Below, one piece after another: positions 35,701 through 44,344 of a stretch of DNA of 64,000 bases. A program made the translations under genes and the position numbers. Below the pieces are notes generated by a model that saw only the letters and a program-made list of their open reading frames with translations, did no database searches and had not been told where the DNA came from. The stretch lies in NCBI GenBank assembly GCA_002070505.1, contig MWDJ01000010.1, positions 26,382-90,381 of the forward strand, read 5' to 3'. Each line of letters opens with the position of its first letter. Within the stretch, counting starts at the first letter, position 1. The DNA is from Bacteroidetes bacterium ADurb.Bin145 (GTDB taxonomy: Bacteria > Bacteroidota > Bacteroidia > Bacteroidales > VadinHA17).

Positions 35701-36465
35701 ATGCTTGTAATAAAAGATTTAAAAGCCGCCATCAATGGCAAGATGATCCTGAAGGGGATATCGCTCGAGGTAAAAGCCGGAGAAACACATGCTATCATGG
35801 GGCCTAACGGATCGGGCAAGAGCACTCTTGCAGCTGTCCTTGCTGGACGGGAGTTTGCCAGGGTCATTGAAGGAAGTGTTCATTATATGGGGAAGAACCT
35901 GCTTGAAATGTCGCCGGAAGACAGAGCTAAAGAGGGCATCTTTCTTGGATTCCAGTATCCAATAGAGATCCCTGGTGTTAGTATGGTGAACTTCATGAAA
36001 ACTGCCGTAAACGAACATCGCAAGCATAAAGGACTTGAACCGCTTTCAGCTTCGGATTTTCTGAAACTGATGAGGGAGAAGAAAGAACTGGTAGAGATAG
36101 ATTCACGACTTGCCAACAGGTCGGTAAATGAAGGATTTTCTGGCGGCGAAAAGAAAAAAAATGAGATATTCCAGATGGCGATGCTCGAACCCAGGCTTGC
36201 CATCCTGGATGAAACTGATTCCGGTCTTGATATTGACGCTCTCAGAATAGTTGCAAAAGGTGTGAATAAGCTTAAACGCCCTGATTATTCTGCAATTGTA
36301 ATTACACATTACCAGCGACTTCTTGATTACATAATCCCCGATGTCGTTCATGTTTTATATGACGGAAGGATTGTAAGAACAGCCGGGAAAGAATTGGCCC
36401 TGGAGCTTGAAGAGAAAGGCTACGACTGGATAAAAAAAGAGAATGATAATACAGAGATATCATGA
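35701..36465 (+). CDS. sufC: Fe-S cluster assembly ATPase SufC
   Basis: 254 residues: Walker A IMGPNGSGKSTLAAVLAG, the SufC-specific IFLGFQYPIEIPGVSMVNFM after the Q-loop, signature GFSGGEKKKNEIFQ, Walker B LAILDETDSGLDIDAL and switch His in VITHYQRLL. It hydrolyses ATP in the SufBC2D complex to drive cluster assembly. Its stop overlaps the sufD start by 4 bases (ATGA), showing coupled translation. No Shine-Dalgarno is visible before the ATG. Confidence 0.97.
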   Translation: MLVIKDLKAAINGKMILKGISLEVKAGETHAIMGPNGSGKSTLAAVLAGREFARVIEGSVHYMGKNLLEMSPEDRAKEGIFLGFQYPIEIPGVSMVNFMKTAVNEHRKHKGLEPLSASDFLKLMREKKELVEIDSRLANRSVNEGFSGGEKKKNEIFQMAMLEPRLAILDETDSGLDIDALRIVAKGVNKLKRPDYSAIVITHYQRLLDYIIPDVVHVLYDGRIVRTAGKELALELEEKGYDWIKKENDNTEIS

Positions 36466-37820
36466 ATAGTCAGCCGGATACAAGAAATAAATACTTCAAT
36501 TTATATAAGGAGAATATAGGGAAGATCCTGCCCGACTCATCTCCTTTCATAAACTCATTCAGGGAACCTGCAATTGAAAAGTTCTTGGAACTGGGGATTC
36601 CCACAAGGAAACATGAAGCGTACAGGTACACTGAACTGAACACTTTCTTCAGCCTTGATTTTAAAAACTACTTTATTCCTGGAGAAAAGGATTTTATTAA
36701 AGCTGAAGAGTTCCGTTGCGATGTTGCTGACCTTGATACGCATGGACTAGTACTTTTAAATGGCTTTTATCCTACAATAAGTGATAAGCTTCGCCGTCTT
36801 CCGGGAGGGATCTGGATTGGGAGCCTGAATGAGGCCGCAAAAGAATTTCCGGATAAGATAAAGGATCATTATAACAGATATACAAACGGGAATAACGACG
36901 GACTGGTCCATCTGAATACAGCCCTTGCATCAGATGGTGTTTTTATGTATGTCCCGGGCGGAGTGGTGCTTAGTAAACCGGTTCAGGTTGTGAACCTTGT
37001 TGAGGCCGACAGTGACATATTCAATCAGCACAGAAATCTGATAATTGCTGAAGATAATACCGATACTACACTTATAATTTGCGACCATACTCTTTCCCCT
37101 CATAATTTCCTTACAAACGCTGTCACCGAGATCTATGTCGGTGAGAATGCCCGGTTTGATATAATAAGGGTGCAGAATGAGCATAACAATGCAGCCAAGA
37201 TAACACATACATTTATTCATCAGGGGAAAAACAGCAGGACATCCTCCAACAATATAACCCTTCACGGGGGGCTTGTCCGGAATAATACATATCACTTTCT
37301 GGAAGGAGAGGGCTCCGAATGCAATTCTTACGGCCTTTACCTGACCGATAAGTTTCAGCATGTTGATAATTATGTGAGTGTCAACCATATGGCCCCCAAC
37401 TGTTCAAGCAATCAGCTTTTTAAAGGTGTGCTTGATGACGTGGCAACGGGTGCGTTCAACGGTCGTATATACGTGAATAAGGATGCACAGGGTACATCAG
37501 CCTATCAGAAGAATAATAGCATCCTTCTTTCCGATGATGCAAAAATGGATACTAAACCACAGCTTGAGATCTATGCTGACGATGTGAAATGCAGTCATGG
37601 TGCCACTGTGGGACAACTGAATGATGACGCTCTTTTTTATATGCAATCGAGAGGGATTAATAAAAGAGAGGCAAGGCTTATGCTAATGTTTGGTTTTGCA
37701 CATGAAGTGATCCAGAATATAAAGGTTGAGGCTCTTCGTGACAGGATGGATAATCTTGTAATGCAACGTCTCAGGGGAGAATTATCACGATGTGCAAGTT
37801 GTATGGTTAAATGCGGATAA
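36462..37820 (+). CDS. sufD: Fe-S cluster assembly protein SufD
   Basis: 452 residues. A variable N-terminal helical part (FREPAIEKFLELGIPTRKHEAYRYTELN) precedes the parallel beta-helix shared with SufB, and the C-terminal ends with KTKPQLEIYADDVKCSHGATVGQLNDDALFYMQSRGI-like signature residues (here with MDTKPQLEIYADD). The His in KCSHGATVG is the residue SufD contributes to the cluster site in the SufBC2D complex. Overlaps sufC by 4 bases. An alternative in-frame ATG for the next gene lies inside its end, but a GTG after its stop is preferred. Confidence 0.95.
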   Translation: MNSQPDTRNKYFNLYKENIGKILPDSSPFINSFREPAIEKFLELGIPTRKHEAYRYTELNTFFSLDFKNYFIPGEKDFIKAEEFRCDVADLDTHGLVLLNGFYPTISDKLRRLPGGIWIGSLNEAAKEFPDKIKDHYNRYTNGNNDGLVHLNTALASDGVFMYVPGGVVLSKPVQVVNLVEADSDIFNQHRNLIIAEDNTDTTLIICDHTLSPHNFLTNAVTEIYVGENARFDIIRVQNEHNNAAKITHTFIHQGKNSRTSSNNITLHGGLVRNNTYHFLEGEGSECNSYGLYLTDKFQHVDNYVSVNHMAPNCSSNQLFKGVLDDVATGAFNGRIYVNKDAQGTSAYQKNNSILLSDDAKMDTKPQLEIYADDVKCSHGATVGQLNDDALFYMQSRGINKREARLMLMFGFAHEVIQNIKVEALRDRMDNLVMQRLRGELSRCASCMVKCG

Positions 37821-37830
37821 AAGATTTACG

Positions 37831-39048
37831 GTGAAAACAATTTCCGAAATAAGGGCGGATTTTCCAATACTCGCGACAAAAGTCTACGGTAAACCTCTTA
37901 TATACTTTGATAACGGCGCAACAAGTCAGAAACCGGAGGCGGTTATTAATAAACTTAACGAGGTTTACAGGAACTACAACGGTAATATTCACAGAGGCGT
38001 TCATGCATTGAGTGACAAGTCTTCTGAAGAATATGAGATTGCACGCGAGAAAGTGAGATCTTTCATCAATGCTGAAAAAAAAGAAGAGATTGTATTTACA
38101 TCGGGCACAACAGGTTCAATAAATGCATTGGCTTTTTCTTTCGGAGAAAGGTTCATCAACAAGGATGATGAAATTATAGTCTCAACCCTGGAACATCACG
38201 CCAATATAGTGCCATGGCAGATGCTGTGCGAAAGGAAAGGCTCAAAACTGAAAGTCATTCCGGTTAACGATAACGGGGAAATAATCCTTGAAGAATATTA
38301 TAAACTGATCAATCAGAAAACAAGGATTGTTGCCGTGACCCAGGTGTCAAACGCCCTTGGTGTAATAGTACCTGTAAAAGAAATAACAGAAGCTGCACAT
38401 TCAATGAACATCCCTGTTCTGATCGACGGTGCCCAGGGAATCCAGCATGCCGGCACCGACGTAAGAGAATCCGATTTCGATTTTTATGTCTTTTCCGGTC
38501 ATAAGATCTATGGCCCTGCCGGAATAGGAGTACTCTACGGAAAAGAAAAATGGCTATCAGAACTTCCTCCATACCAGGGCGGTGGTGATATGGTCGACAA
38601 GGTGACATTTGAAAAAACTACTTACGGAGCCCTTCCATTGAAATTCGAAGCCGGAACAATGAATTATCCTTCCGCAATAGGTCTTGCTGCAGCATTTGAT
38701 TATGTACTTTCGATCGGCCGGGAATATATTTCTTCACAGGAAAAAGATCTTCTGACTTATGCAACTGAAATTTTATCAGGGATCAGGAGAGTAAAAATCT
38801 TCGGGAAATCTGACAAAAAAATTTCCACAATCTCATTTCTCATCGACGGGATCCATATGTACGATACCGGGATGGTACTGGATAAGCTTGGAATAGCTGT
38901 CCGTACCGGAACTCATTGTGCCCAGCCTGTTATGGACAGGATGGGAATAGACGGAACGGTGAGGGTCTCGATGTGTTTTTACAATACCAGGGAAGAAATT
39001 GATGCTCTTGGTACGGGAATTGAGAAGGTGATACAAATGTTTTCTTGA
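37831..39048 (+). CDS. sufS: Cysteine desulfurase SufS
   Basis: 405 codons from the GTG at 37831, 10 bases after the sufD stop. The frame extends back to an ATG at 37792 inside sufD, but the GTG start gives the usual SufS length and N-terminus (ISEIRADFPIL). PLP is bound by the Lys in YVFSGHKIYGPAGIGVLYG, and the persulfide-bearing Cys is in VRTGTHCAQPVMDRMG. LEHHANIVPWQ carries the conserved stacking His. It takes sulfur from cysteine and hands it to SufE and then to SufB. Group II (SufS) rather than IscS type, judged by the short active-site loop. Confidence 0.94.
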   Translation: MKTISEIRADFPILATKVYGKPLIYFDNGATSQKPEAVINKLNEVYRNYNGNIHRGVHALSDKSSEEYEIAREKVRSFINAEKKEEIVFTSGTTGSINALAFSFGERFINKDDEIIVSTLEHHANIVPWQMLCERKGSKLKVIPVNDNGEIILEEYYKLINQKTRIVAVTQVSNALGVIVPVKEITEAAHSMNIPVLIDGAQGIQHAGTDVRESDFDFYVFSGHKIYGPAGIGVLYGKEKWLSELPPYQGGGDMVDKVTFEKTTYGALPLKFEAGTMNYPSAIGLAAAFDYVLSIGREYISSQEKDLLTYATEILSGIRRVKIFGKSDKKISTISFLIDGIHMYDTGMVLDKLGIAVRTGTHCAQPVMDRMGIDGTVRVSMCFYNTREEIDALGTGIEKVIQMFS

Positions 39049-39051
39049 GTT

Positions 39052-39480
39052 ATGACGATTGAACAGATACAGGAAGAGATCATTGAAGAGTTTTCGGCTT
39101 TTGATGACTGGATGGGGAAATATAATCTTCTCATAGATCTGGGCAGGGAATTACCGGTACTTGATCCGAAATTCAAAACAAGGGATTTCCTTATTGAAGG
39201 CTGCCAGTCGAAGGTATGGCTTTATCCGGAGTTTAACGGGAGTACTGTGTCTTTTAAGGCGGATAGCGATGCTTTGATCACTAAAGGGATAGTCGCTTTA
39301 TTGATCAGGGTTTTCTCCGGAAGAAGTCCGGAAGAAATTATTTCAGCCGACCTGCATTTTATCGATAAGATCGGATTGAGACAGAATCTTTCACCAACAA
39401 GGGCTAACGGATTACTTTCAATGGTCAGACAGATAAAATTATATGCAATTGCCTTTAAAGCAAAGAATACTAATAAATAA
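39052..39480 (+). CDS. sufE: Cysteine desulfuration protein SufE
   Basis: 142 residues. The fold starts with the helix EQIQEEIIEEFSAFDDWMGKYNLLIDLGR. The sulfur-accepting Cys lies in FLIEGCQSKVWLYP (about residue 50), and LLIRVFSGRSPEEI and LSPTRANGLLSMVRQIK complete the family pattern. It accepts persulfide from SufS and relays it to SufB. Separated by 3 bases from sufS and 8 from the DUF59 gene, so plainly in the operon. Confidence 0.95.
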   Translation: MTIEQIQEEIIEEFSAFDDWMGKYNLLIDLGRELPVLDPKFKTRDFLIEGCQSKVWLYPEFNGSTVSFKADSDALITKGIVALLIRVFSGRSPEEIISADLHFIDKIGLRQNLSPTRANGLLSMVRQIKLYAIAFKAKNTNK

Positions 39481-39488
39481 TCCATAAA

Positions 39489-39812
39489 ATGATGGATGCA
39501 TCTGAAAAACTTGAAATTGAAACAAGGCTTGTTGGCGTACTGAAGAGTATTTTCGATCCGGAGATACCCGTAAATATTTACGACCTGGGCCTCATTTACA
39601 ATATTAATGTTGATGATGATCATATTGTCCATATTACTATGACTCTTACAGCACCTAATTGTCCAATGGCTGACCAGCTTATCGAGGAGGTCAAATACAA
39701 GGTTGTCGGTACCCGGGGTGTAAAAGATATAGATCTCAAACTTACATTTAGTCCGCCCTGGGATAAAAGTATGCTGAGCGATGAGGCCAAACTGGAACTG
39801 GGATTATTATGA
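39489..39812 (+). CDS. DUF59/MIP18 family protein (SufT-like)
   Basis: 107 residues, all one DUF59 domain: IFDPEIPVNIYDLGLIYNINV, the motif TLTAPNCPMADQLIEEV with the conserved Cys, and LTFSPPWDKSMLSDEAKLELGL at the end. Relatives (SufT, PaaD, eukaryotic CIA2) act in Fe-S protein maturation. Position as the sixth gene of the suf operon supports that role. Its mode of action is not settled. It ends 10 bases before the queG start used here. Confidence 0.88.
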   Translation: MMDASEKLEIETRLVGVLKSIFDPEIPVNIYDLGLIYNINVDDDHIVHITMTLTAPNCPMADQLIEEVKYKVVGTRGVKDIDLKLTFSPPWDKSMLSDEAKLELGLL

Positions 39813-39822
39813 TTCCAAAAAA

Positions 39823-40761
39823 ATGGCAGTTATCAGTACACAGAAGTTATCGTTAGAGATTAAGTCCAAAGCATCTGATCTTGATTTTGATATGTGCGGT
39901 ATAGCGAAAGTGCGGCCGCTTTCCGAACGGAAATCTGTATTGAAGGAGTGGGTTGATGCAGGGATGAATGACATCATGGGTTATCTCGCCAGGGAGCCTG
40001 AAAAACGTATGGACCCAGGTCTTCTCGTACCGGGAGCAAGATCTGTAATTGTGACCGCGTTGAATTACTATTCTGAAGCCGGTCAGAAAAAGGAGGGAGT
40101 ACCTGTTCTTTCACGGTACACTTACGGGAAGGATTATCATGATATAATAATTCCCAGACTCAGGGAATTATTTGAATTCATTAAAAGTAAAGTGCCTGAT
40201 GCCGGAGGAAGGGTGTATTGCGATTCGGGGCCTGTTCATGAGAAAGCATGGGCCGTTGAAGCCGGACTGGGATGGCAGGGCCGCAATTCACTGTTAATAA
40301 ACAAAGGTCTGGGTTCTTTTTTATTTATCGGTGTCCTGATCCTGAATATTGAGCTTGATTATGATAAGCCTTTCACAAGTGATTTGTGTGGCGAATGCCG
40401 TTTATGTATCGGTGCTTGTCCCACACAGGCAATAAATGACAACAGGACTATAGATACAAGAAAATGTATTGCTAACCTGACAATAGATAAAAGAGGACCA
40501 ATACCTTCTGAGATAATCCCAAAACTGGGCAGAAGAATTTATGGCTGTGATAAATGCCAGGAAGTATGCCCCTGGAATACAAAAGCAAGGAAGACCAGGA
40601 TACCGGAATTTAAATTAACGAAGGAAATAGCTGAGATGGGATCTGACGACTGGCTTTCACTTACTGAAGAAAAATTCAACAGACTCTTTTCAGGTTATCC
40701 GATTGGGAGGAAGGATTTTAAACAGCTGATGGAGAATGTAAGGAAGGTGATGGAAGCATAA
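39823..40761 (+). CDS. queG: Epoxyqueuosine reductase QueG
   Basis: 312 residues from the ATG at 39823; the frame opens at 39781, but that would overlap the DUF59 gene by 32 bases. The N-terminal cobalamin-binding domain (VPGARSVIVTALNYYSE, YCDSGPVHEKAWAVEAGLGWQGRNSLLI) is followed by two 4Fe-4S clusters (CGECRLCIGACPTQAI, then YGCDKCQEVCPWN). QueG reduces epoxyqueuosine to queuosine in tRNA. Being in an Fe-S assembly operon fits its two clusters. Last gene of the suf transcript, judged by the hairpins that follow. Confidence 0.93.
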   Translation: MAVISTQKLSLEIKSKASDLDFDMCGIAKVRPLSERKSVLKEWVDAGMNDIMGYLAREPEKRMDPGLLVPGARSVIVTALNYYSEAGQKKEGVPVLSRYTYGKDYHDIIIPRLRELFEFIKSKVPDAGGRVYCDSGPVHEKAWAVEAGLGWQGRNSLLINKGLGSFLFIGVLILNIELDYDKPFTSDLCGECRLCIGACPTQAINDNRTIDTRKCIANLTIDKRGPIPSEIIPKLGRRIYGCDKCQEVCPWNTKARKTRIPEFKLTKEIAEMGSDDWLSLTEEKFNRLFSGYPIGRKDFKQLMENVRKVMEA

Positions 40762-40796
40762 GTAGTGCACTTCGTATAGGTCATGCAGGTTGAGGA

Positions 40797-40844
40797 TCCG
40801 CCAGCCGGCGGAGACGAAATCCCGAGAGCAAAGCGAATCGGGAT
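40797..40844. terminator. Two stacked hairpins between convergent queG and the YjbQ gene
   Basis: First hairpin TCCGCC/GGCGGA (40797-40812) with loop AGCC; second hairpin ATCCCGA/TCGGGAT (40819-40844) with a 12-base loop. The second has the same TCCCGA/TCGGGA arms as a hairpin inside the repeat near 63890. No T-tract follows closely, so it may be a repeat element serving as a terminator rather than a classical intrinsic terminator. Confidence 0.5.
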
Positions 40845-40904
40845 CATGCAAGTCGTTTAAGTTTTTAATTATAGTATTCTCCTTAGGGTATTCCAATTGA
40901 TATT

Positions 40905-41312
40905 TTATTTATCTGACAGAACAGTTACAACGACCTCTCTCTGGTTTCTTGGTCCGTCAAATTCACAGAAGAAGATATTCTGCCAGGTTGACAGGCCGGC
41001 TTTGCCATCGATTACCGGGATTGTCTCGGAAGGTCCTACAAGTCCGGCTTTAAGATGTGCATCACCATTATTATCCTGGTGATCATGCTGCCATATTCCT
41101 GAAGGGATCATCTTTCCAAGCAATGTAATAACATCAGTCTGAACGGAGTCATCCCAATTCTCCTGGATCATTATTGCTGCTGTAGAGCCTCTGGCATATA
41201 TACTGGCAATGCCATTAATTACCCTGCTTTCCTTAATGATATCCTTCACCCTGCCGGTTATATCATATAAAGCACATCTGCTTTCGGTACGGAGTGTAAT
41301 TATCTTTTGCAT
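40905..41312 (-). CDS. YjbQ/UPF0047 family protein
   Basis: 135 residues from the ATG at 41312 (the frame is open to 41360, but the family N-terminus MQKIITLRTESRCALYDIT starts here). The signature segments are GIASIYARGSTAAIMIQEN and GIWQHDHQDNNGDAHLKAGLVGPSETIPV, with the metal-binding His residues of the family; WQNIFFCEFDGPRNQREVVV closes the fold. Some members have been reported to have weak thiamine-phosphate synthase activity, but the physiological role is unclear. Convergent with queG. Confidence 0.88.
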   Translation of the reverse strand: MQKIITLRTESRCALYDITGRVKDIIKESRVINGIASIYARGSTAAIMIQENWDDSVQTDVITLLGKMIPSGIWQHDHQDNNGDAHLKAGLVGPSETIPVIDGKAGLSTWQNIFFCEFDGPRNQREVVVTVLSDK

Positions 41313-41412
41313 GGTTTTAATCAGATGTTTAAGGTAATAATGAAACTGATAATTAAACAAAATTATGCTTTTTAATGACAGCTTGGAAAAATCAGAAGGC
41401 TTGAAATATAAA

Positions 41413-41432
41413 AGGCGCAGTTTCCTGCGCCT
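41413..41432 (-). terminator. Terminator of the ECF sigma factor gene
   Basis: Perfect 8-base-pair stem AGGCGCAG/CTGCGCCT with a 4-base loop. On the minus strand it is followed by TTTATATTTC, the U-rich tail of an intrinsic terminator. It lies 37 bases after the sigma factor stop codon. Confidence 0.75.
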
Positions 41433-41468
41433 CGACTCTTAAACCCACAAAAACCCTGAAACCAAAAG

Positions 41469-41975
41469 TTAAACTGCATAATCCTTAAGCATGAGCATAA
41501 GTTTCTGCCTTGTAAAAAAGATCCTGCTTTTTACCGTCCCTATCTTTAAACCAAGCTTATCAGCTATCTCCTTATATTTATAACCCTGTATATGCATCCT
41601 GAATGGAATTCTGAATTCATCTTCAAGAGAATCAATCGCTTTTTCTATTTCTGCTTCAGAATAATTTGACTCAGGTGAGATATATCCCTTATCATGTGGC
41701 TGATTGAGATAGTACAGATCACGTGTAGAATCCATTATCGTATTCTCCTTGACATTACGCCTGTAGTTATTAATGAATGTATTCTTCATAATTGTGAAAA
41801 CCCAGGCTTTTAAATTGGTATAATCGACAAATTTATCCTTAAATGTAAGAGCTTTCAGATAAGTATCCTGAACAAGATCAAGGGCTGTATCACGATCGTA
41901 GGTAAGACTCATTGCAAACCTTTGCAGATTGGTTTTCATCCCTATCAGATTATTGTTGAATTCATAAGTTGTCAT
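41469..41975 (-). CDS. ECF-family RNA polymerase sigma factor
   Basis: 168 residues. Region 2 (about residues 10-75) is seen in RDTALDLVQDTYLKALTFKDKF and LKAWVFTIMKNTFINNYRR; region 4 (about 105-160) in FRIPFRMHIQGYKYKEIADKLGLKIGTVKSRIFFTRQKL, with a helix-turn-helix. No region 3, as expected for ECF factors. No anti-sigma gene lies next to it; it has its own promoter (42000-42030) and terminator (41413-41432). It is therefore monocistronic, which resembles the lone ECF-like factors common in Bacteroidota. The regulon is unknown. Confidence 0.9.
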   Translation of the reverse strand: MTTYEFNNNLIGMKTNLQRFAMSLTYDRDTALDLVQDTYLKALTFKDKFVDYTNLKAWVFTIMKNTFINNYRRNVKENTIMDSTRDLYYLNQPHDKGYISPESNYSEAEIEKAIDSLEDEFRIPFRMHIQGYKYKEIADKLGLKIGTVKSRIFFTRQKLMLMLKDYAV

Positions 41976-41999
41976 AGCTCTGAATTTTTATTGTCTGAA

Positions 42000-42030
42000 C
42001 AAAATTAAACGAATAAAAAGGGATAAACAA
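42000..42030 (-). promoter_or_regulatory. Promoter of the ECF sigma factor gene
   Basis: On the minus strand TTG (42030-42028), 20-base spacer, TAATTTTG (42007-42000), an exact TAnnTTTG. Transcription would start near 41993, giving an 18-base leader. This housekeeping-type promoter implies that the ECF factor is not solely self-activated. Confidence 0.6.
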
Positions 42031-42206
42031 ATCTTAATATCTTAAAATCTGTTAAATCCAGGGATATTCTAAATAAGAAAATTTAGGAAGTGCAGGAATA
42101 TCAATAAGATATGGGTCAAAATATGATCCCTGTATAAATTATGTATAAATTGATAATTATACTCCCATTATGTTGCTTAAACTTTCGTATTTTTAAAGAA
42201 AAAAAG

Positions 42207-43028
42207 ATGGATTTTAGCATAAAGATTAGCAAGGGGCTGGTTTTAAGGGGCTTGATCTCAAGTCCCGGAGAAAAAATTCGAGCGGTCATTATTTTTATTC
42301 ATGGCCTTGGCGAACACATACACCGGTATACTGACTGGTATGGATCACTGGCAAAAGAGGGGATAGGATTTACCGGAGTAGATCTGCCTGGGCATGGTAT
42401 GTCAGACGGGAAAAAAGGTCATATAAAGAGTTTCGCAGTAACAGATGAGATGATCGAAATAATTCATGATAGTGTAAATAAAACGTTTCCAGGGATCCCG
42501 GTATTTATTTATGGACATAGTCTGGGTGGTGGGATCGTACTTGACTATCTGATAAGAAAAAACCCCAGGATCAAGGGAGCAATAATTACTTCCCCCTGGC
42601 TGAAGCTTTCTTTTGAACCAGCAAAAGCAAAGCTGCTTCTTGCCTCGGTAACCAGGAATATTTTACCCGGATTGATACAACCATCAGGACTGGTTGTAGA
42701 ACATATTTCGCACGACAAGGAAGTTGTCAGGAAATATAAAGCTGATCCACTGGTTCATGATAAGATCTCTATAGCTCTTTTTGACAGTGCAATGAAAGCG
42801 GCCAGACACACGCTTGGACACGCTTCAGAGCTCGCTGTACCTTTGCTTCTTATGCATGGGAGCGAGGATATGATATGCTCTCCCGAAGGAAGCAGACAGT
42901 TTGCTTCAGCATCTGATTTAGTAGAACTGAAGATCTGGGAAGGAGGATTTCATGAACTGCATAATGAATTCTTCAAAAAAGATGTATTTGCCGCAGTAAT
43001 TGAATGGATAAACAGGAGAATCAATTAA
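42207..43028 (+). CDS. Alpha/beta hydrolase, monoacylglycerol lipase/lysophospholipase-like
   Basis: 273 residues from the ATG at 42207; the frame opens at 42141, but the family N-terminus starts at MDFSIKISKGLVLRG. The oxyanion segment FIHGLGEHIHRYTDW and the nucleophile elbow IYGHSLGGGIVLDY (catalytic Ser in GHSLG) are typical of the Hydrolase_4 group. The acid is in LLMHGSEDMICS and the His in WEGGFHELHNE. It should hydrolyse mono-acyl lipids. No signal peptide, so cytoplasmic. It sits 16 bases before the GSCFA gene, same strand. Confidence 0.85.
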   Translation: MDFSIKISKGLVLRGLISSPGEKIRAVIIFIHGLGEHIHRYTDWYGSLAKEGIGFTGVDLPGHGMSDGKKGHIKSFAVTDEMIEIIHDSVNKTFPGIPVFIYGHSLGGGIVLDYLIRKNPRIKGAIITSPWLKLSFEPAKAKLLLASVTRNILPGLIQPSGLVVEHISHDKEVVRKYKADPLVHDKISIALFDSAMKAARHTLGHASELAVPLLLMHGSEDMICSPEGSRQFASASDLVELKIWEGGFHELHNEFFKKDVFAAVIEWINRRIN

Positions 43029-43044
43029 AATTCACCGGTGCCGA

Positions 43045-44037
43045 ATGGAGCTGAGGACGACTTTCAATATAGACCCTTCGGAGCAGAAGATCTCATACAA
43101 TGATCCGGTAATGTTTATCGGATCCTGTTTTGCTACTTATATAGGCAGGAAATTCGAATCGGGTCACATGCCTGTGATGATCAATCCTTCAGGTACCGTA
43201 TTCAATCCCGCATCAGTTCTTAAGACTATAAGCAGGATAATCTCCGGAGAAAGCTATGAATTAAAGGATCTCAATAATTTTAACGGCCTTTGGTTCAGTT
43301 TTGATCATTATACCGATTTTTCATCTGAAACAGCAGAAGGCACTCTTTCTGCTATTAATCTAAAACTTAACGAATCCCGGAGTTTTTTATCCGGAACCCG
43401 TTTCCTCTTCATCACTTTTGGCACGGCAAGGGTTTTCCGGTTGAAAGAGAGCGGACTCATAGTTTCAAACTGTCATAAGTTGCCTGCTATTAATTTTACC
43501 CGTGAACTAATGTCAGTTAACAATATTGTTATTTCATGGAACGCTCTTCTGGATAACTTAAAGTCATTGTATCCCGGTCTGAAAGTGATTTTTACGATCA
43601 GCCCCGTACGTCACTGGAAAGACGGTGCTCATGGCAACCAGGTAAGTAAATCAGTTCTCTTTCTTGCAGTGGAAGAACTCCTGAAACATCCATCAAAACC
43701 GTCATATTTTCCTGCTTATGAGCTTATTATGGATGATCTGCGGGATTACCGTTATTATGATGAGGATATGCTGCATCCGTCTCCAAAAGCAATTGATTAT
43801 ATATGGGAAGAGTTCTCGAAATGTTATTTTGAGAAGACCACAACTGAGTTGGTTCAGGAAATAGACCGGATATCAAAAGCCATGTCACACAGGATCCAGA
43901 ATCCTTATTCCGGTGAAACCAGAAAATTTGCTGAGAATATTCTTGCAAAGATAGACCTGATATCAAAAAAAGCCCCGGAGATTAATTTGCAGAATGAAAA
44001 GAAGTATTTCCTTGAGCTTATCCATCGGGCCTCATAA
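43045..44037 (+). CDS. GSCFA domain protein
   Basis: 330 residues. The family-naming motif is present as MFIGSCFATYIGRKFE. Other conserved pieces are INPSGTVFNPASVL, FLFITFGTARVFRL, VIFTISPVRHWKDGAHGNQVSKSVL and the C-terminal DEDMLHPSPKAIDYIWEEF. The Gly-Ser start and the later Asp-x-x-His (DMLHPS) recall SGNH hydrolases, so a lipid- or glycan-esterase role is plausible but unproven. Follows the hydrolase gene by 16 bases, so probably one transcript. Confidence 0.85.
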   Translation: MELRTTFNIDPSEQKISYNDPVMFIGSCFATYIGRKFESGHMPVMINPSGTVFNPASVLKTISRIISGESYELKDLNNFNGLWFSFDHYTDFSSETAEGTLSAINLKLNESRSFLSGTRFLFITFGTARVFRLKESGLIVSNCHKLPAINFTRELMSVNNIVISWNALLDNLKSLYPGLKVIFTISPVRHWKDGAHGNQVSKSVLFLAVEELLKHPSKPSYFPAYELIMDDLRDYRYYDEDMLHPSPKAIDYIWEEFSKCYFEKTTTELVQEIDRISKAMSHRIQNPYSGETRKFAENILAKIDLISKKAPEINLQNEKKYFLELIHRAS

Positions 44038-44074
44038 ATAATCCGGTTTTAGAAGTTCCGGAAACGGACATGTA

Positions 44075-44206
44075 TCAAGCAATTTTGGATATTTTCATCC
44101 CGTTCCTGTTCAGATATGCTAAATTCAGGATCTTCCTTACTTCGTTCTCATTGTAAAATCTGATATTCGATTCGGTTCTGTCGGGTTCGAGAATCCTGTA
44201 TCTCTT
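44075..44206 (-). pseudogene. Remnant of a MerR-family regulator (HTH fragment)
   Basis: Within the 307-base gap 44038-44344, the minus strand has an open stretch of 43 codons bounded by stops (TAA at 44209-44207, TGA at 44077-44075). It reads RYRILEPDRTESNIRFYNEN, then EVRKILNLAYLNRNGMKIS and KIA. This matches the second half of the winged HTH of MerR-family regulators frequent in Bacteroidota (normally EQRYGILEPxRTxTNIRYY...). It has no start codon and the N-terminal helix and C-terminal domain are missing. Flanking DNA shows no more of the gene. Probably the relic of a deleted or partly transferred regulator. Confidence 0.65.
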
Positions 44207-44344
44207 TTACTCCCCTTGGGGCTGGGGTAGATAAATTGATTTTCGAGCGATTTTCGCAATTTAATTAATGATTCCTGGTACTAATAATTCAGCAACATGC
44301 TGATTACTCTCAGTCATAAGAAGGAATATTTTCAGAAGCTTTTA

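Noticed and set aside
39781-39822. An upstream start for queG inside the DUF59 gene
   Set aside because: It would overlap the DUF59 gene by 32 bases and adds 14 residues unlike the family N-terminus.
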